DNA of 64,000 nt from Perkinsus marinus ATCC 50983 (lineage: Eukaryota; Perkinsozoa; Perkinsida; Perkinsidae): assembly GCF_000006405.1 (NCBI RefSeq), contig NW_003207677.1, positions 902,848-966,847 on the forward strand, read 5' to 3'. Below are positions 40,756 to 51,403 of the stretch, one piece after another. Position 1 is the first letter of the stretch, and each line of letters opens with the position of its first letter. Position numbers and translations under genes: made by a program. The notes beneath the pieces were generated by a model, which worked only from the letters and a program-made list of their open reading frames with translations, was not told where the DNA came from and searched no databases.

Positions 40756-43700
40756 TTGTCTGCCGTGTTAAGGCGTTCATGTCCTGTCGATGCTGTTGAG
40801 TTATACAGTACTCCAATCCATTTAGATTGTTTGCCTATTTTCTTGTCCAAAGGGGTGGTGATGGAGGAGCTTGGTGTCACCACTGAGGGCGCATTAACGG
40901 CTCTCAGAACACTGGAGGCGGCATGTACGGAAGCTGTGGACCACGGAGGCCATTGGGTAGGCTCATGAGAGGAAGCGTATTGTACGGCGTGGATCTTAGT
41001 TGTGCCGGACTCGTTTTGAAGCCTCGACACTGGAGACGGCCCTGTCAGTATTCCTTCGTCTGTTATTGGTCGACTTGGAGCCGTCCTCTCAACTGGAGGT
41101 GGGCCTAGTCGGCATCAACTGTGGCGTGATAGGCTCCTTGCAGGAGTGTTCTTGCTTGGTCAGAGGCCCTTCCGTCGAGTCAATGAACTCATTGACGGCC
41201 ACTTGATGGTCACTTTATGTCCGGACTGTGTGGAAGCCTACGTTCGGGCGGCCTCAGAGATGACCAAGTAGTGGTGTGAGGGGAATGTCGGGAAGAAGTG
41301 GAGGAAATGTGGTAGGGTAGGTTCCTCCAGGATAACTTCGAGCAGGATACAGTAGAGGAAGCCCTCCACTCGGTGTATTACCCTTACCACTATACGAGGC
41401 TACGCCGTTCGCTCTCGCCCAGCAGCTCTCCCGTCAGTCGAGCCATCGCCCTACTGCAATACTGGGGAGGCATACCATCCATCCTTCACATCAGGGAGGT
41501 AGAGGGTCAGCCGGCGCCCAGCGAGTTTCTCGAGTCCCTCCACTTCTCTTCTCGAGCTGTCCACAGGAAACTTATAGAAAACTACGAACACGATGACTGG
41601 GTGGTAGAGACGGTCTGTGCCTCCCTTGGTCGCATACGTGTGAACACTCCCGACATGTGGATATCACCTGTGGACAGCCCATGGGTCCATTGGGAAGGGC
41701 CACTCCTAGCTAAGGTGGACCAGTCTTCCCGGGCCCGGAAGGTTTCAACGGCACTATTGGAGGCCTCGGTGGCCGCAACTTGTTCTTCCTCCTCCTCCTC
41801 GACTGAGTGGTGGTTCCCTCGGGACCTGTGGATGGCCATGGCATGCAGAGGAGAGCCCTCCGTCTTGGTGCTCACTGCAGCAGCGGCTACCTCCGCCCAC
41901 AGTACTGCTCTATTGGAGGAGGGGGCTAAGATGGCCTTAGAGAGGTTGGAGGCTGATGATTTCACGGCCCTTAAAGACACCTGCTTTTCGTTGGCTACTA
42001 TACCTAGTATGACTGAGGTGGTGGACAGGAGGCTGAGGTCTGGTAAAGTCACCGACAAGTTGGCTGGACTCAAGGAGGTAGTAGTACTAGCAATATAGGT
42101 CCTTCCTCATAGGGTGAAAGCTTTCTTCACGGGGACACTTCAAGGAGATAGTACGAACATCTTCCTATACGGTGCATTGTAGGTATTATCATCGGACTCT
42201 CGGGCTGTCGAAGGCCTAGCATTGTGGTGTCAACAGCAGCTATTGGCAGTCGGTGTGGATAGTGTACTACGAAGGCCGCCCTCCCCTCTACACAGAGGAC
42301 TACCATACAGGTCTCGGACTATGCTTGGGAGCTCCTAGCTACATGTGCTGTGCCGGCCACTCTGCAGTTCGTGGCCTCCATCCCTGTCCTCAAGGTCGCC
42401 ATCACCTTGTAGTCCATACCACTCCTTCCCCACATCAGGTATTCCTTCGCTCGATCGGATCCCTGGCCGTGGAGGTGCTGGAGCGTCGTGATGGAGGCGG
42501 TCCATCATCCTCCTCCTCTTCTTCTTCTTCCAGTCCTCTCAACTTTGTAGAGGCTCTCGTCAATACTGTAGGTGCCAACTGGTTGTTGGCGGCATGCGAA
42601 TGCTAGTACCGTCCCTCAGCTCACTGGGTGCCCAAAGGCATCCCTGTCGTATAACCTCTTCGATGTTGCCGCCCTCCACACGGCCCTCTCAGACTGGGTC
42701 TTCGAGAATGTCCCGACCTCAACACCCGAAGGACAAGTGAGTCGTTGATGATAATTTCGTGGCGCGTGACGGTGGCTTTTAGTCGGCTGGGTCAACAGCA
42801 ATGACCACGGCCTTGGCCAGCCTAGAGAAGCGGATCCACGCCGATCGGCCGCTGCCGGTTTCCGCAAAGACCAAATCACCGCTGTCTTCTGCCCTACCTC
42901 CTCGAGGAGCCCATCCGAGCGAGGGGGACCTGAATGCATCCTTACGTGAGTGATGATGGCTGCTGAACTCCGTACATCGAGGATGCTGTTACTATTCAGC
43001 ATCATTACCATCATCACCTGATGACTGGGATACGTACACGCCGAGCCGGTCGATCGGGGTCTTATCGGTGTCGTCGAGTAGCAGTAGCGACGAAGAGTCA
43101 CCACCTCCTGTCACCGAGCCGGTGGTACCGGTAGGTGTGGTCCGGGTCGAGGAGGAGGAGAAGAAGGAGGAGGCCAAGCCGCGGTCTAATGGTGATGCCT
43201 TGAAGGCTGCCGCTGGAGCTCTCGATAGGTTGCGGCCAGCTGCAACGTCGTCATACCGCTCCTTCACCAACAATACAGTAGGAGGTACTGAAAAAGCGTC
43301 TGTACAGTCCAAACTGGACCGCTTCCTCAAGCCAAAGGGAGCCGCTACTGCCTCGGCGTGGCATTCGACCTCTCGGACCTCCAAAGTGGAGAAAGTCTTC
43401 GCTAATATGTGGGACCAAGTTGCGGCTAAAAAGTGTAGTCCAGCTCACACTGGAGGAGGAGGAGGAGGAGGGGTTCAATCAAAGCACAAGCGGGCTGCTG
43501 CTCCCTCTGCCTTACCGCCGCCTCCAAAGCCCCACCCAGTGGCTAGATTGGCGCCCAGCCCGAAGAGGGCCACCAGCGGGTTTGCTATACCGACGGGTAG
43601 TGCGGCGGTGGCCAAGGCTGAGGCGGCTGGTAAGCCACCACCGATGTTCGAGAGTCGGCGTGGATCGGGTAAGCCGAGGAGGATGAAGATGGAGAGGACC

Positions 43701-46415
43701 AAGATAAAGGACCTGAGCCATGGTCTGGGGAGAATAGATCATCCAAGCACCAATAGCAAGGCCATCGGGTGGTGTGCATGCGTGCAGGGTTGGTCATTGA
43801 CCGCTTGTGTATCGTTAGGGTCGAGCGGGAGCATGCAGTTGACGACTTGCATACGATATTGTTGTGTCGGGACCCGTTCTCGAACCAGGACACGTCCCAC
43901 ATGCTGGAGGGTATGGGGATGCTGAGGGGCGATCGAGGAAGGGTGACGACCTTTACGTCAGCTGATGAGTGCGAGGATAGAACCGGGATTCCTTTGGATA
44001 TGAGAACGTGTTGTTATCCAGTTACGTTAAAGAGTTCCGTCCAGCTCTGCTGTACGAGTCGGCGGAAGGTCTTCGACGGTCCTTGTCGAGTACTGAGGGT
44101 AGCAGCCTCTATTGGGGAATACCCGCAGTGAAGATAAGTCGATCGAGTCGGAAGGGGAAGTGGGCGACGTAGGTCATCATCGACTTCAGCAACTCGTCCC
44201 TATGGGGTCTCCTCAGCCTCACCGTAAAATCCCAATGTGATGAAGACAACGATAACGATCGCAATGTGGGTCCAGAGCGGCGACGTGTGGAGGCCCTCAG
44301 CCAGGGGGACCTGGTCAGTTGTCGAGCATGGTGGCTGCTGCCATGGACGTAGCTCAGGTCCTGCTCATCCGTCCATCGGAAGATGGATCGTCGTCCCTGT
44401 ACGACAAGCTGCTATCAGGAGCCCCGTTGGTCAGCGTGAGGGACCTCGCAGTATCTCCGCTCGCCTTCGGAGTGGTCTTCAAGGAAGCTGTTCAACAGCC
44501 TGGGGAGGAGGAAATGGGTAAATTCCGCTGTGCAAGGATCAAGATACCATTCCAATCCGAAGAGGTGTGGATGACAGGGCGTGCGCTCTTGTGTAGAACA
44601 ACTGTGAATTAGCTAAATCGTGGTCAGGCACCTTATGGTCTATCACCTCAATCGCCATGGTCCGTGGGTTCCTTCTGCCAAGCTGTAGTACTGGGCAGCA
44701 CCATCACCTCCGAACGGGAATGCGAGGCTCTGGATTGGGTTCTTTCCAACAATACCTTGTCCCCACTACGAGACCTACTCATCACTCCCTCGGTCCCCGT
44801 CCTCAGACGTACTAACACTAGCAGTATCACCGATGATACTGTCCAGGGGGATCTCAACCAGGCCCAGCTGAGGGCAGTTACCAGTGCTGCTGATGTATCC
44901 TCACCCATCACGTTGGTTCAAGGGCCACCAGGGACGGGCAAGACTAAGACGATTGTGGCCATGGTGAAGGCCTTACTGAAGACAACCAACACATTGGTCA
45001 TCTGCGCTCCATCCAATGCTGCTGTTGACGAGTTAGCATCGAGGATAATGGCCTCGTGGCCGCCGTCCAAGAGCCTGTCAGATGCCCATCAGGTCCTCAG
45101 AGTGGGCTCATGTAGGCGTATTACGCGAGAGGAGGTGAAGACGATATCATTGGAGGAGTTGGCCAAGACTGGTGGTCGGGAGAAGGTGTACGAGCTGAGA
45201 GGTTTCCACAAGGAGAAGAGGGAGGAAATTCTGAAGGAGATACGAAAGCTGGAGGAGGGTATCAAGGAGTTAACCGGCGATAACGATTCTGAGGCGAAGG
45301 CTGATCGTGGCCGGCTGGTGGCCAGGAAGAAGGAGTTGAAGGAGGAGTTGGACAAGCTGAAGCAACGCTCATCGAGGGCGCTGTCACGGTCGAGGGATGA
45401 AGCTTGCAAACATCTGTTGGGGCGGGCCAGGGTGGTCTTGGGCACACTGAGCTCTTTCGGCAGCAGTACGATCACCAGTAATTTCGTGGCGCGTGACGCT
45501 ACTTGTATCATCGATGAGGCTTGCCAGGCCATCGAACCTTCTGCCTTGATACCTTTGAAGCTTCGTGGAGTGAAGCGGCTCGTGTTGGTTGGTGACCCCC
45601 AGCAGTTGCCGGCCACTGTAGTGTCTATGGAGGCCAAAGCCTTGCGGTATGAGCGGTCCTTATTCGAACGTCTGATCGGTGCTGGGTGGAAAGCCCACCT
45701 TCTGGACGAGCAGTATCGTATGCTGCCCGAGATAGCCAACTTTGCATCTAAGGAGTTCTACGACGGTCGTCTGAAGACTGCAGAGAGCTGCCGTTTCCCA
45801 TCCTCGTTGGGACAACCGTTGAGACCGTTGTTGTTCCTGGACTCCCGACTGGGATCGGAACAGCGAGGTGGAACGTCATTGGTGAACACTGAAGAGGCGA
45901 TTATTGTGGGGAAGATGGTCGAAGCCGTGGCTAACAGGAAGCTTTCGGTTGGTGTTGTGACTCCTTATCGTCAACAAGCGTTATTGATACGCAGAACGGT
46001 GTCCATGAGCGGAGCGGAGGTAGACACGGTTGATGCATACCAAGGCCAGGAGAAGGACATCATCATTATGTCCTGTGTAAGGAGTAACCGAGATGGTGGT
46101 ATCGGCTTTGTTGCAGACTACAGACGATTGAATGTGTCGTTGACTCGAGCTAAATACGCCTTGTGGATCGTTGGCAATGCGGAGAGTCTTGGCCGATCGT
46201 CGAAGGTGTGGGCAGATCTCATACACTATTGTCAAGAGCATGAATCTTTGGTTGATGCTAGCAGGATACAAAAGAGGTCCCATTATGCAGAGGGAGGAGA
46301 GCCTACTCTGGATAGTCTACTATTACAGCAGGAACAGAATAAGCCGGCAGAAGTAACCCCACTGTCCCCACAGCTTGTCGTTGGCAATAAAAGGATGCGC
46401 TGTTACCTTGGATGA
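40756..46415 (+). CDS. SEN1: Sen1/senataxin-like superfamily 1 RNA/DNA helicase
   Basis: Large multi-exon gene; the start is unresolved (first in-frame ATG near 40861). The final exon, about 44629-46415, holds the whole helicase core: LNQAQLRAV (Q motif), LVQGPPGTGKTKTI (Walker A), CAPSNAAVDELASRI, CIIDEACQAIEPSALIPL (motif II), LVGDPQQLPATVVS, LDEQYRMLPEIANF, VVTPYRQQ, TVDAYQGQEKDIIIMSCVR and RLNVSLTRAKYALWIVGN. Upstream, YVKEFRPALLYESAEGL matches the region that precedes the core in Sen1. N-terminal exons give a helical region without a named domain, then a Ser/Pro/Lys-rich linker. Sen1 unwinds RNA:DNA hybrids and acts in transcription termination. Intron 42737-42782 carries motif B, and the core exon carries a translated copy. 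Confidence 0.88.
42753..42770 (+). repeat. motif B copy in intron
   Basis: AATTTCGTGGCGCGTGAC within the 46-nt GT-AG intron 42737-42782 of the Sen1-like gene. Confidence 0.88.
45480..45497 (+). repeat. motif B copy in Sen1 coding exon
   Basis: AATTTCGTGGCGCGTGAC encodes NFVARD just before the motif II strand of the helicase core. Identical to the copy in the same gene's intron 2.7 kb upstream. Confidence 0.88.
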
Positions 46416-47430
46416 TACTATAGTCGTTGGCTCCATTCTTTACGTTTCAATTACACTCTGTCATGTTCCGTTATTAGTGATGTTTTCATGTTTTTGTGAC
46501 TGATGTTCACCGTTCACTCATCGTTGACCCCAGCCTAACAGGTAAGGGATCGCTATTCTGATTCATACGGCGTGGAACCGATTGTCACAAAATCGCCACG
46601 GGTCTTCCCTATACAGTTCATACAACGACCATTAGACAAGTCTGGATCAGACAGAGGCTACAGTAAGAGATCCATCCACACATTCCCTTTCCCATTAATG
46701 CTAGTGACGCAATCCAAACCCATTGACCGATTTATACCTACCGTGACGCAGTCCAAGGGAATCGGCAAAACTGGAAATATTTCCTAGGACCAATGCATAA
46801 CCATATGACTGCTATAGATACGGATAACCTTCATACCCACCATATGAAGTCCCTTTTCAACTGACAGTGATCTCGCAGAATCAACTCTCCCCCCGAATAC
46901 AGGGCTCCGACCATAGGATTCCGTAAACCTTGGACAATTCGCGCGCTGAGGAAGAGGCAACCAGTGTGTATGGCACACCCGGCATCATGCCAGCATAGTA
47001 TCGACCCGCGCAACATGTTCATGTTTGAACGCGCGAAGCGCGGAATTGTTAAGGAACGTTCCTGACTGATTACAACCTTGTAAGCGTCGGCGAACTAGAG
47101 GTCCGCGGTTCCCGTTGTAAAGGAACTTTCTCTAAAGTACTATCGCCGGGCCAACTTGCTTGCGCTACCGTTTGGCTCACCAGTTCCCGCAGGATCATTA
47201 AGGTAAGTCTCGTTCGCCAGCGATTTCTTATATTTGTTCATCTGCGTCACTTTGCCCCCGGCACTACGCTAACTGATGGGCTTCTTGATCTCCTTGACTC
47301 TTTCTTCTGGTAAGTTAACACAAGCAAAAGTGAAGCGTAGATAAGTCGTCTTCACATTGGAATGGGAAAAGATGAGACTGAGCTATATTTAGTTGATATA
47401 GCTTAGCCCAAGTCGACATAGCCATCGGCT
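46416..47430. other. no confident gene
   Basis: Open frames on both strands around 46570-47020 show no family signal. A GC-rich palindromic patch (GCGCGAAGCGCGG) lies near 47031. Confidence 0.4.
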
Positions 47431-47432
47431 AC

Positions 47433-47807
47433 TTGAGCGAGCGCGCTTGTTATTACGCCATATCACACTCCTCCCCTTACCTTAGGCTCGCCTCTGAGGG
47501 AAGACCATACAACAGTGTTGTAACAACACTGCGCGAGAAAATCCTGACTTCGATGCCTCCTGGCTGCCATCCAGCAGACCTTACCTCTGTTATGCGGCGA
47601 AACATACCAAACCGTTATACTTACGACATGCTCGTCCGAGTGATGAATGGGCACGGCTTTGAGTACGGTAACGACCGAGAGTATCATAGCGTCTACCTAC
47701 CTTGGGACTACTACCAAAAGTGCCACCGTGGGCGTGCTTTCATCAACCTCGCTTCCAGAGTGGTCGCGGACAGATTTATGGCTATTTTCAATGGTTGCCA
47801 GTTCTGA
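47433..47807 (+). CDS. Mei2-type RRM_2 protein (partial model)
   Basis: The frame contains a Mei2 C-terminal RRM: VMRRNIPNRYTYDMLVRVMN, SVYLPWDYYQKCHRGRAFIN and SRVVADRFMAIFNGCQF, matching the RRM_2 pattern (RNIPNKYT...YLP.DF...CN.GYAFINF...A..F...F.G). Mei2-like proteins bind RNA in meiosis and differentiation. The product is short; the first in-frame ATG is 47553, and upstream sequence suggests an earlier exon (acceptor near 47414). TGA at 47805-47807. Confidence 0.75.
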   Translation: MSERACYYAISHSSPYLRLASEGRPYNSVVTTLREKILTSMPPGCHPADLTSVMRRNIPNRYTYDMLVRVMNGHGFEYGNDREYHSVYLPWDYYQKCHRGRAFINLASRVVADRFMAIFNGCQF

Positions 47808-47984
47808 TAGTTGAGCTCTGACGATATGCCTGGCGACGATAATCATCATCATAATAATCAGCCTGAAGGGTTCATCATTGACGGCCGTTTCAGAGCCTAG
47901 CTACTGCAGTACGGATGTCACTGATTGTGCCGATACTGCCAGTGGAGGTCAAGTCCCTGATCCTTCCCATATGGTCCATGGCTT

Positions 47985-48580
47985 AGTCTAAGTATGTCAA
48001 TCCTCTTCCAGAGAACACGGTACTTGTAGGCGGTCTTACGCCTTCTATCAATACGGCCGATTTGTAGGCCCTCATGTGGAGGCAGTTTCGTCCGGTCATT
48101 GATGGTGAGGTTAAGAGATATCATAGTACTGACAGAAGCGGATGTTTTGGTTTCTGCAACTTTGTGTCCTCCTCCTCCTCCTCCTCAACTGTAGCTGCGG
48201 TGAAGGCAATCAACTTATCTCTTCAGGGTACGGCGAGTGGTCTCTCGAGGCATTTTGGTCTGAATGCCCGAGGCAGACACTACGAACAGTTCCCTCGTGG
48301 ATCGTATAGTCCTGTTGATGATAATAATGGTCTACTACACGACCACACCTTGACTAACGGCAGTACTGATGATCCTTTTGACCACTCTACTCGTTGTTCA
48401 AGCCTTGAATGCATGACTGCTATTACCACCGCACCTGATTGTGTTCAACAGTACATTATGATATCAACATCATCTGAAAATATAACTTTCTCATTTATAA
48501 TCATCTACCTGTTGTGTATCCCGAATACTATAGCCAGTACCGTGACGGTACTACCGTCCTCCCTATCTAGAGGTTTTTGA
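47985..48580 (+). pseudogene. RRM-domain gene interrupted by an in-frame TAG
   Basis: Reads SKYVNPLPENTVLVGGLTP (RNP2-like), then INTADL, a TAG at 48067-48069, then ALMWRQFRPVIDGEVKRYHS and GCFGFCNFVS (RNP1-like). Both halves are in one frame and belong to a single RRM, with the stop inside helix 1. I found no intron that removes the TAG and keeps the frame. After the RRM comes a Ser-rich and then hydrophobic tail. It is either a decayed gene, an odd splice or readthrough. Confidence 0.5.
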
Positions 48581-49005
48581 GCCAATACGGATTACGTCTG
48601 TAGCTGTCGACGTTATTGGAAGTAGCTTTTGTCACATTATTATTGTGACATATTATATCAGTATGTATCTTAGTCATAATCGAGCAATGCTCATTTATTC
48701 TCTACCCGACTTCGCATTCAAATTACGTATTCCATGATGGGATACCCATTAGTTAGTCTAGTATCATTGAATGTTTGTGAGGATCGATTTTATGTGTTTA
48801 CCAGTGAGGACTGTGCTGCACTGCAGCCTTATGATTACCGTCGAAGACACAACCGTTATGAAAAGTGACTTGTCAGGAAAGATATGCAGAATACTCGAGA
48901 TTATCAATAGACTAATTCTCACGTTGAAGGGGTTTGTTATGTTTTAACGTTACAACAAGACAAGTCAGTTGATATAGTGGAGACCTGGTAAACTGCCGTG
49001 AATGT
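48581..49005. other. intergenic
   Basis: No gene or repeat recognised in the spacer between the RRM gene and the end of eRF3. Confidence 0.45.
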
Positions 49006-51006
49006 TTAGGCCGCCTCCTCAGTGGCGGATTTGGGCAACTCCACAATCTTCCCTATAGCGATAGTTTTACCTGAGTAACATCTCATGAACAACAGAGCAG
49101 CAGTGTATCGGACCCACCCTCATCTCTCAAAGTGAATCGTCCAAGTTGGGGAGTTCTCTTGAAGGTATCCACACACAGTTTGTTGGTAGTCTCAATGACG
49201 CCTAACAGACGTATCATAAATTGCTTGTACTCGTACAAAGACTTACACAGCAACATCTGACCGGTCTTGGCAAACCTTGGCCTCTTCTGTTTGGTCTTCT
49301 TTTGCTTATCAACACACTAAGATGACGAGATGATCATGTTTGCTCGTACTACTACTAGTATGATGATGATCACCTCTAATAGTTTGGTAATAGTGCACTC
49401 TTCGATGGCAGTGTGGACGTGTAGTACAGCAGTGTAGCCAATAGTGATGATGGGCCTATACAATAGTAGAGGTAATTGATATTATGATGGTAGTCTTACT
49501 TGTGTTCGAGGAGGTCTGTGATGACTAGTTGTGCTCGGAACTTCTGTACTACTGGGCAAGGATGATCAATGGCAGAGAGGACGAATCCTAAGGAGGGTAT
49601 ATGATTAGCGACATTAGATCTACATCATGATGATACCCTTCTGGACTTGGTCTTCAGCAACATTCTTCAACTTGAGCTTGATATCCTCACCTGATGTGTT
49701 GTATGACATTAGTAGTTATTATCATTATAAGTAGTAGTTATTACCAGGATTAGCATATTTATATTCATCGTCCTCAATGTAAACAGACTGTATCTCAGTG
49801 ATAGTCTTATTAGGTAGTAACATGCACTGTTGACCTATACCAACCATCACTTCCCAACACCTCTCCCTCTTCTTTACCTGGTTTTGCCTTGCCCTGTTCG
49901 ATCTTACCCATAGCGATAGTGCCCATATCCCTATAACCGTCCATAATAGGTATCCGTAGGGGCGCCTCGGGGTCCCTGAAAGGAAGCCCATACCACACCA
50001 TCATGACATTAGGGACTACCTACCTGTACGGTGGGTTAGCGTTGTCCAAGACCTGGAATAATGTAGGACCGTGGTACCAGTCAGAGCCGGGGGACTTGGC
50101 AGCTTCCTTTAAGTTATCGCCTACCATTCATGACCATAATGTGATGATAGTTGTAGTAGTAGTGGACTCACCCTTCAGGCCGGAGATGGGCAGGAAGTGG
50201 ACGTCGTCCTCACTTTTTACGTTGAACCCACAGCTCTTTAAGAAGGGTGTCAATTTCTCAATGATCTGGTCATATCTTGCCTTAGACCTGCCCAGTATCG
50301 GCATATCATTAGCCAATACCCTCACATGACTGTTACCAATTTACAGTGGGATCGTCCATCTTGTTGATAGTAACGATGAGTTTATTGACTCCCAAGGTCT
50401 TAGCAAGCATGGCATGCTCACGAGTTTGACCTCCCTTATCGAAACCCGTCTCGAACTCACCTGGTAATGATGATGATGCATCACACAATAGCCAAGGCGG
50501 CCTACCCTTTCGAGCTGATATCATTAATACTCCAATATCGGCCTGGGCGGCGCCGGATATCATATTGGGTACATAGTTCTTATGACCCGGGGCATCTAGT
50601 ATGGTAAACCGTCTATTGGGTGTCTCAAAGTGGGCCCGACCGACCTGATCGTCTACTACGTTAAGAGCACCATCACTACTACCTTATCATCTACCCCACC
50701 TCAACAGTGATGCCCTTGGCCCTCTCCTCCTCGTTGGTGTCCATAATATAGGCCAAGAACCACGACTCTCGGTTCTTATCTTTAGCCTCTCTTTCGAACT
50801 TCTCAATAGTCCGATTGTCCACCAAGCCTAATACCGCCACCATAGACCTCATGAGGTGCATCCTCCTTACTACTACTACCTGACAGGTACATGATGTTTC
50901 CACAGGTGGTCGACTTGCCGGCATCGACGTGGCCTATGAAGACCAAGTTGAGATGAGGACGAGGATCGCAGTCTTTCAACTGGCTGGAGGCGTTATCAGA
51001 TGACAT
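49006..51006 (-). CDS. SUP35: peptide chain release factor eRF3
   Basis: GTPase partner of eRF1 in translation termination. Minus-strand exons run from ATG 51006 to TAA at 49006. Motifs: [19 protein letters not shown] (G1), [36 protein letters not shown] (G2), [38 protein letters not shown] (G4), [12 protein letters not shown]...[36 protein letters not shown] and C-terminal [16 protein letters not shown]. The KREVE-like [11 protein letters not shown] and GxTVEVG features separate eRF3 from EF-1alpha and HBS1. Only about 17 residues precede the G domain, so the usual N/M extension with its PABP-binding PAM2 motif is missing. Introns are 45-90 nt. Confidence 0.93.
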
Positions 51007-51079
51007 CGATAATACGAGGGGAAAACGGCAACAAGAGCTAGATGCTAGAATCTTAAATCAAGGTGGATGGATACAGGGC

Positions 51080-51160
51080 ATCGAATCGATCAGGATGTTG
51101 GGCGCGATTGATGATAGAAGGTCTCGAGTTCGATCCCCAGCAAGGGCGTTTTCGCACTAA
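51080..51160 (+). other. tRNA-like sequence with Pol III-type terminator
   Basis: GGTCTCGAGTTCGATCCCCAGC is a T-arm/B-box, followed by AAGGGCG and TTTT. The 5' half is degenerate. Intergenic between eRF3 and the hydrolase. Confidence 0.5.
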
Positions 51161-51403
51161 ACCTGAACGCAATACTTCTGTGGCCGCTGCACTTTCCTGG
51201 TGTCACAACTATCAGTGTTAACAGTAAACAGTATTGGAGGACAGCATCGAACGTTGCTGCCAGGACAGTATATATCGAGATACAATATTGATAATAGTAT
51301 AGCAGTGGCAAGAGTGGCAGCAGTACGACGACGACCGATTCTTAGCCTTCTGCTAGCAAAAGTCGTAGGGGTTCTGCTTGTAATAGTAATATACACAAGA
51401 TAG

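Noticed and set aside
47180-47205. CCCGCAGGATCATTAA resembles the 3' end of 18S rRNA
   Set aside because: Only about nine bases match in a row and no upstream rRNA helices are recognisable.
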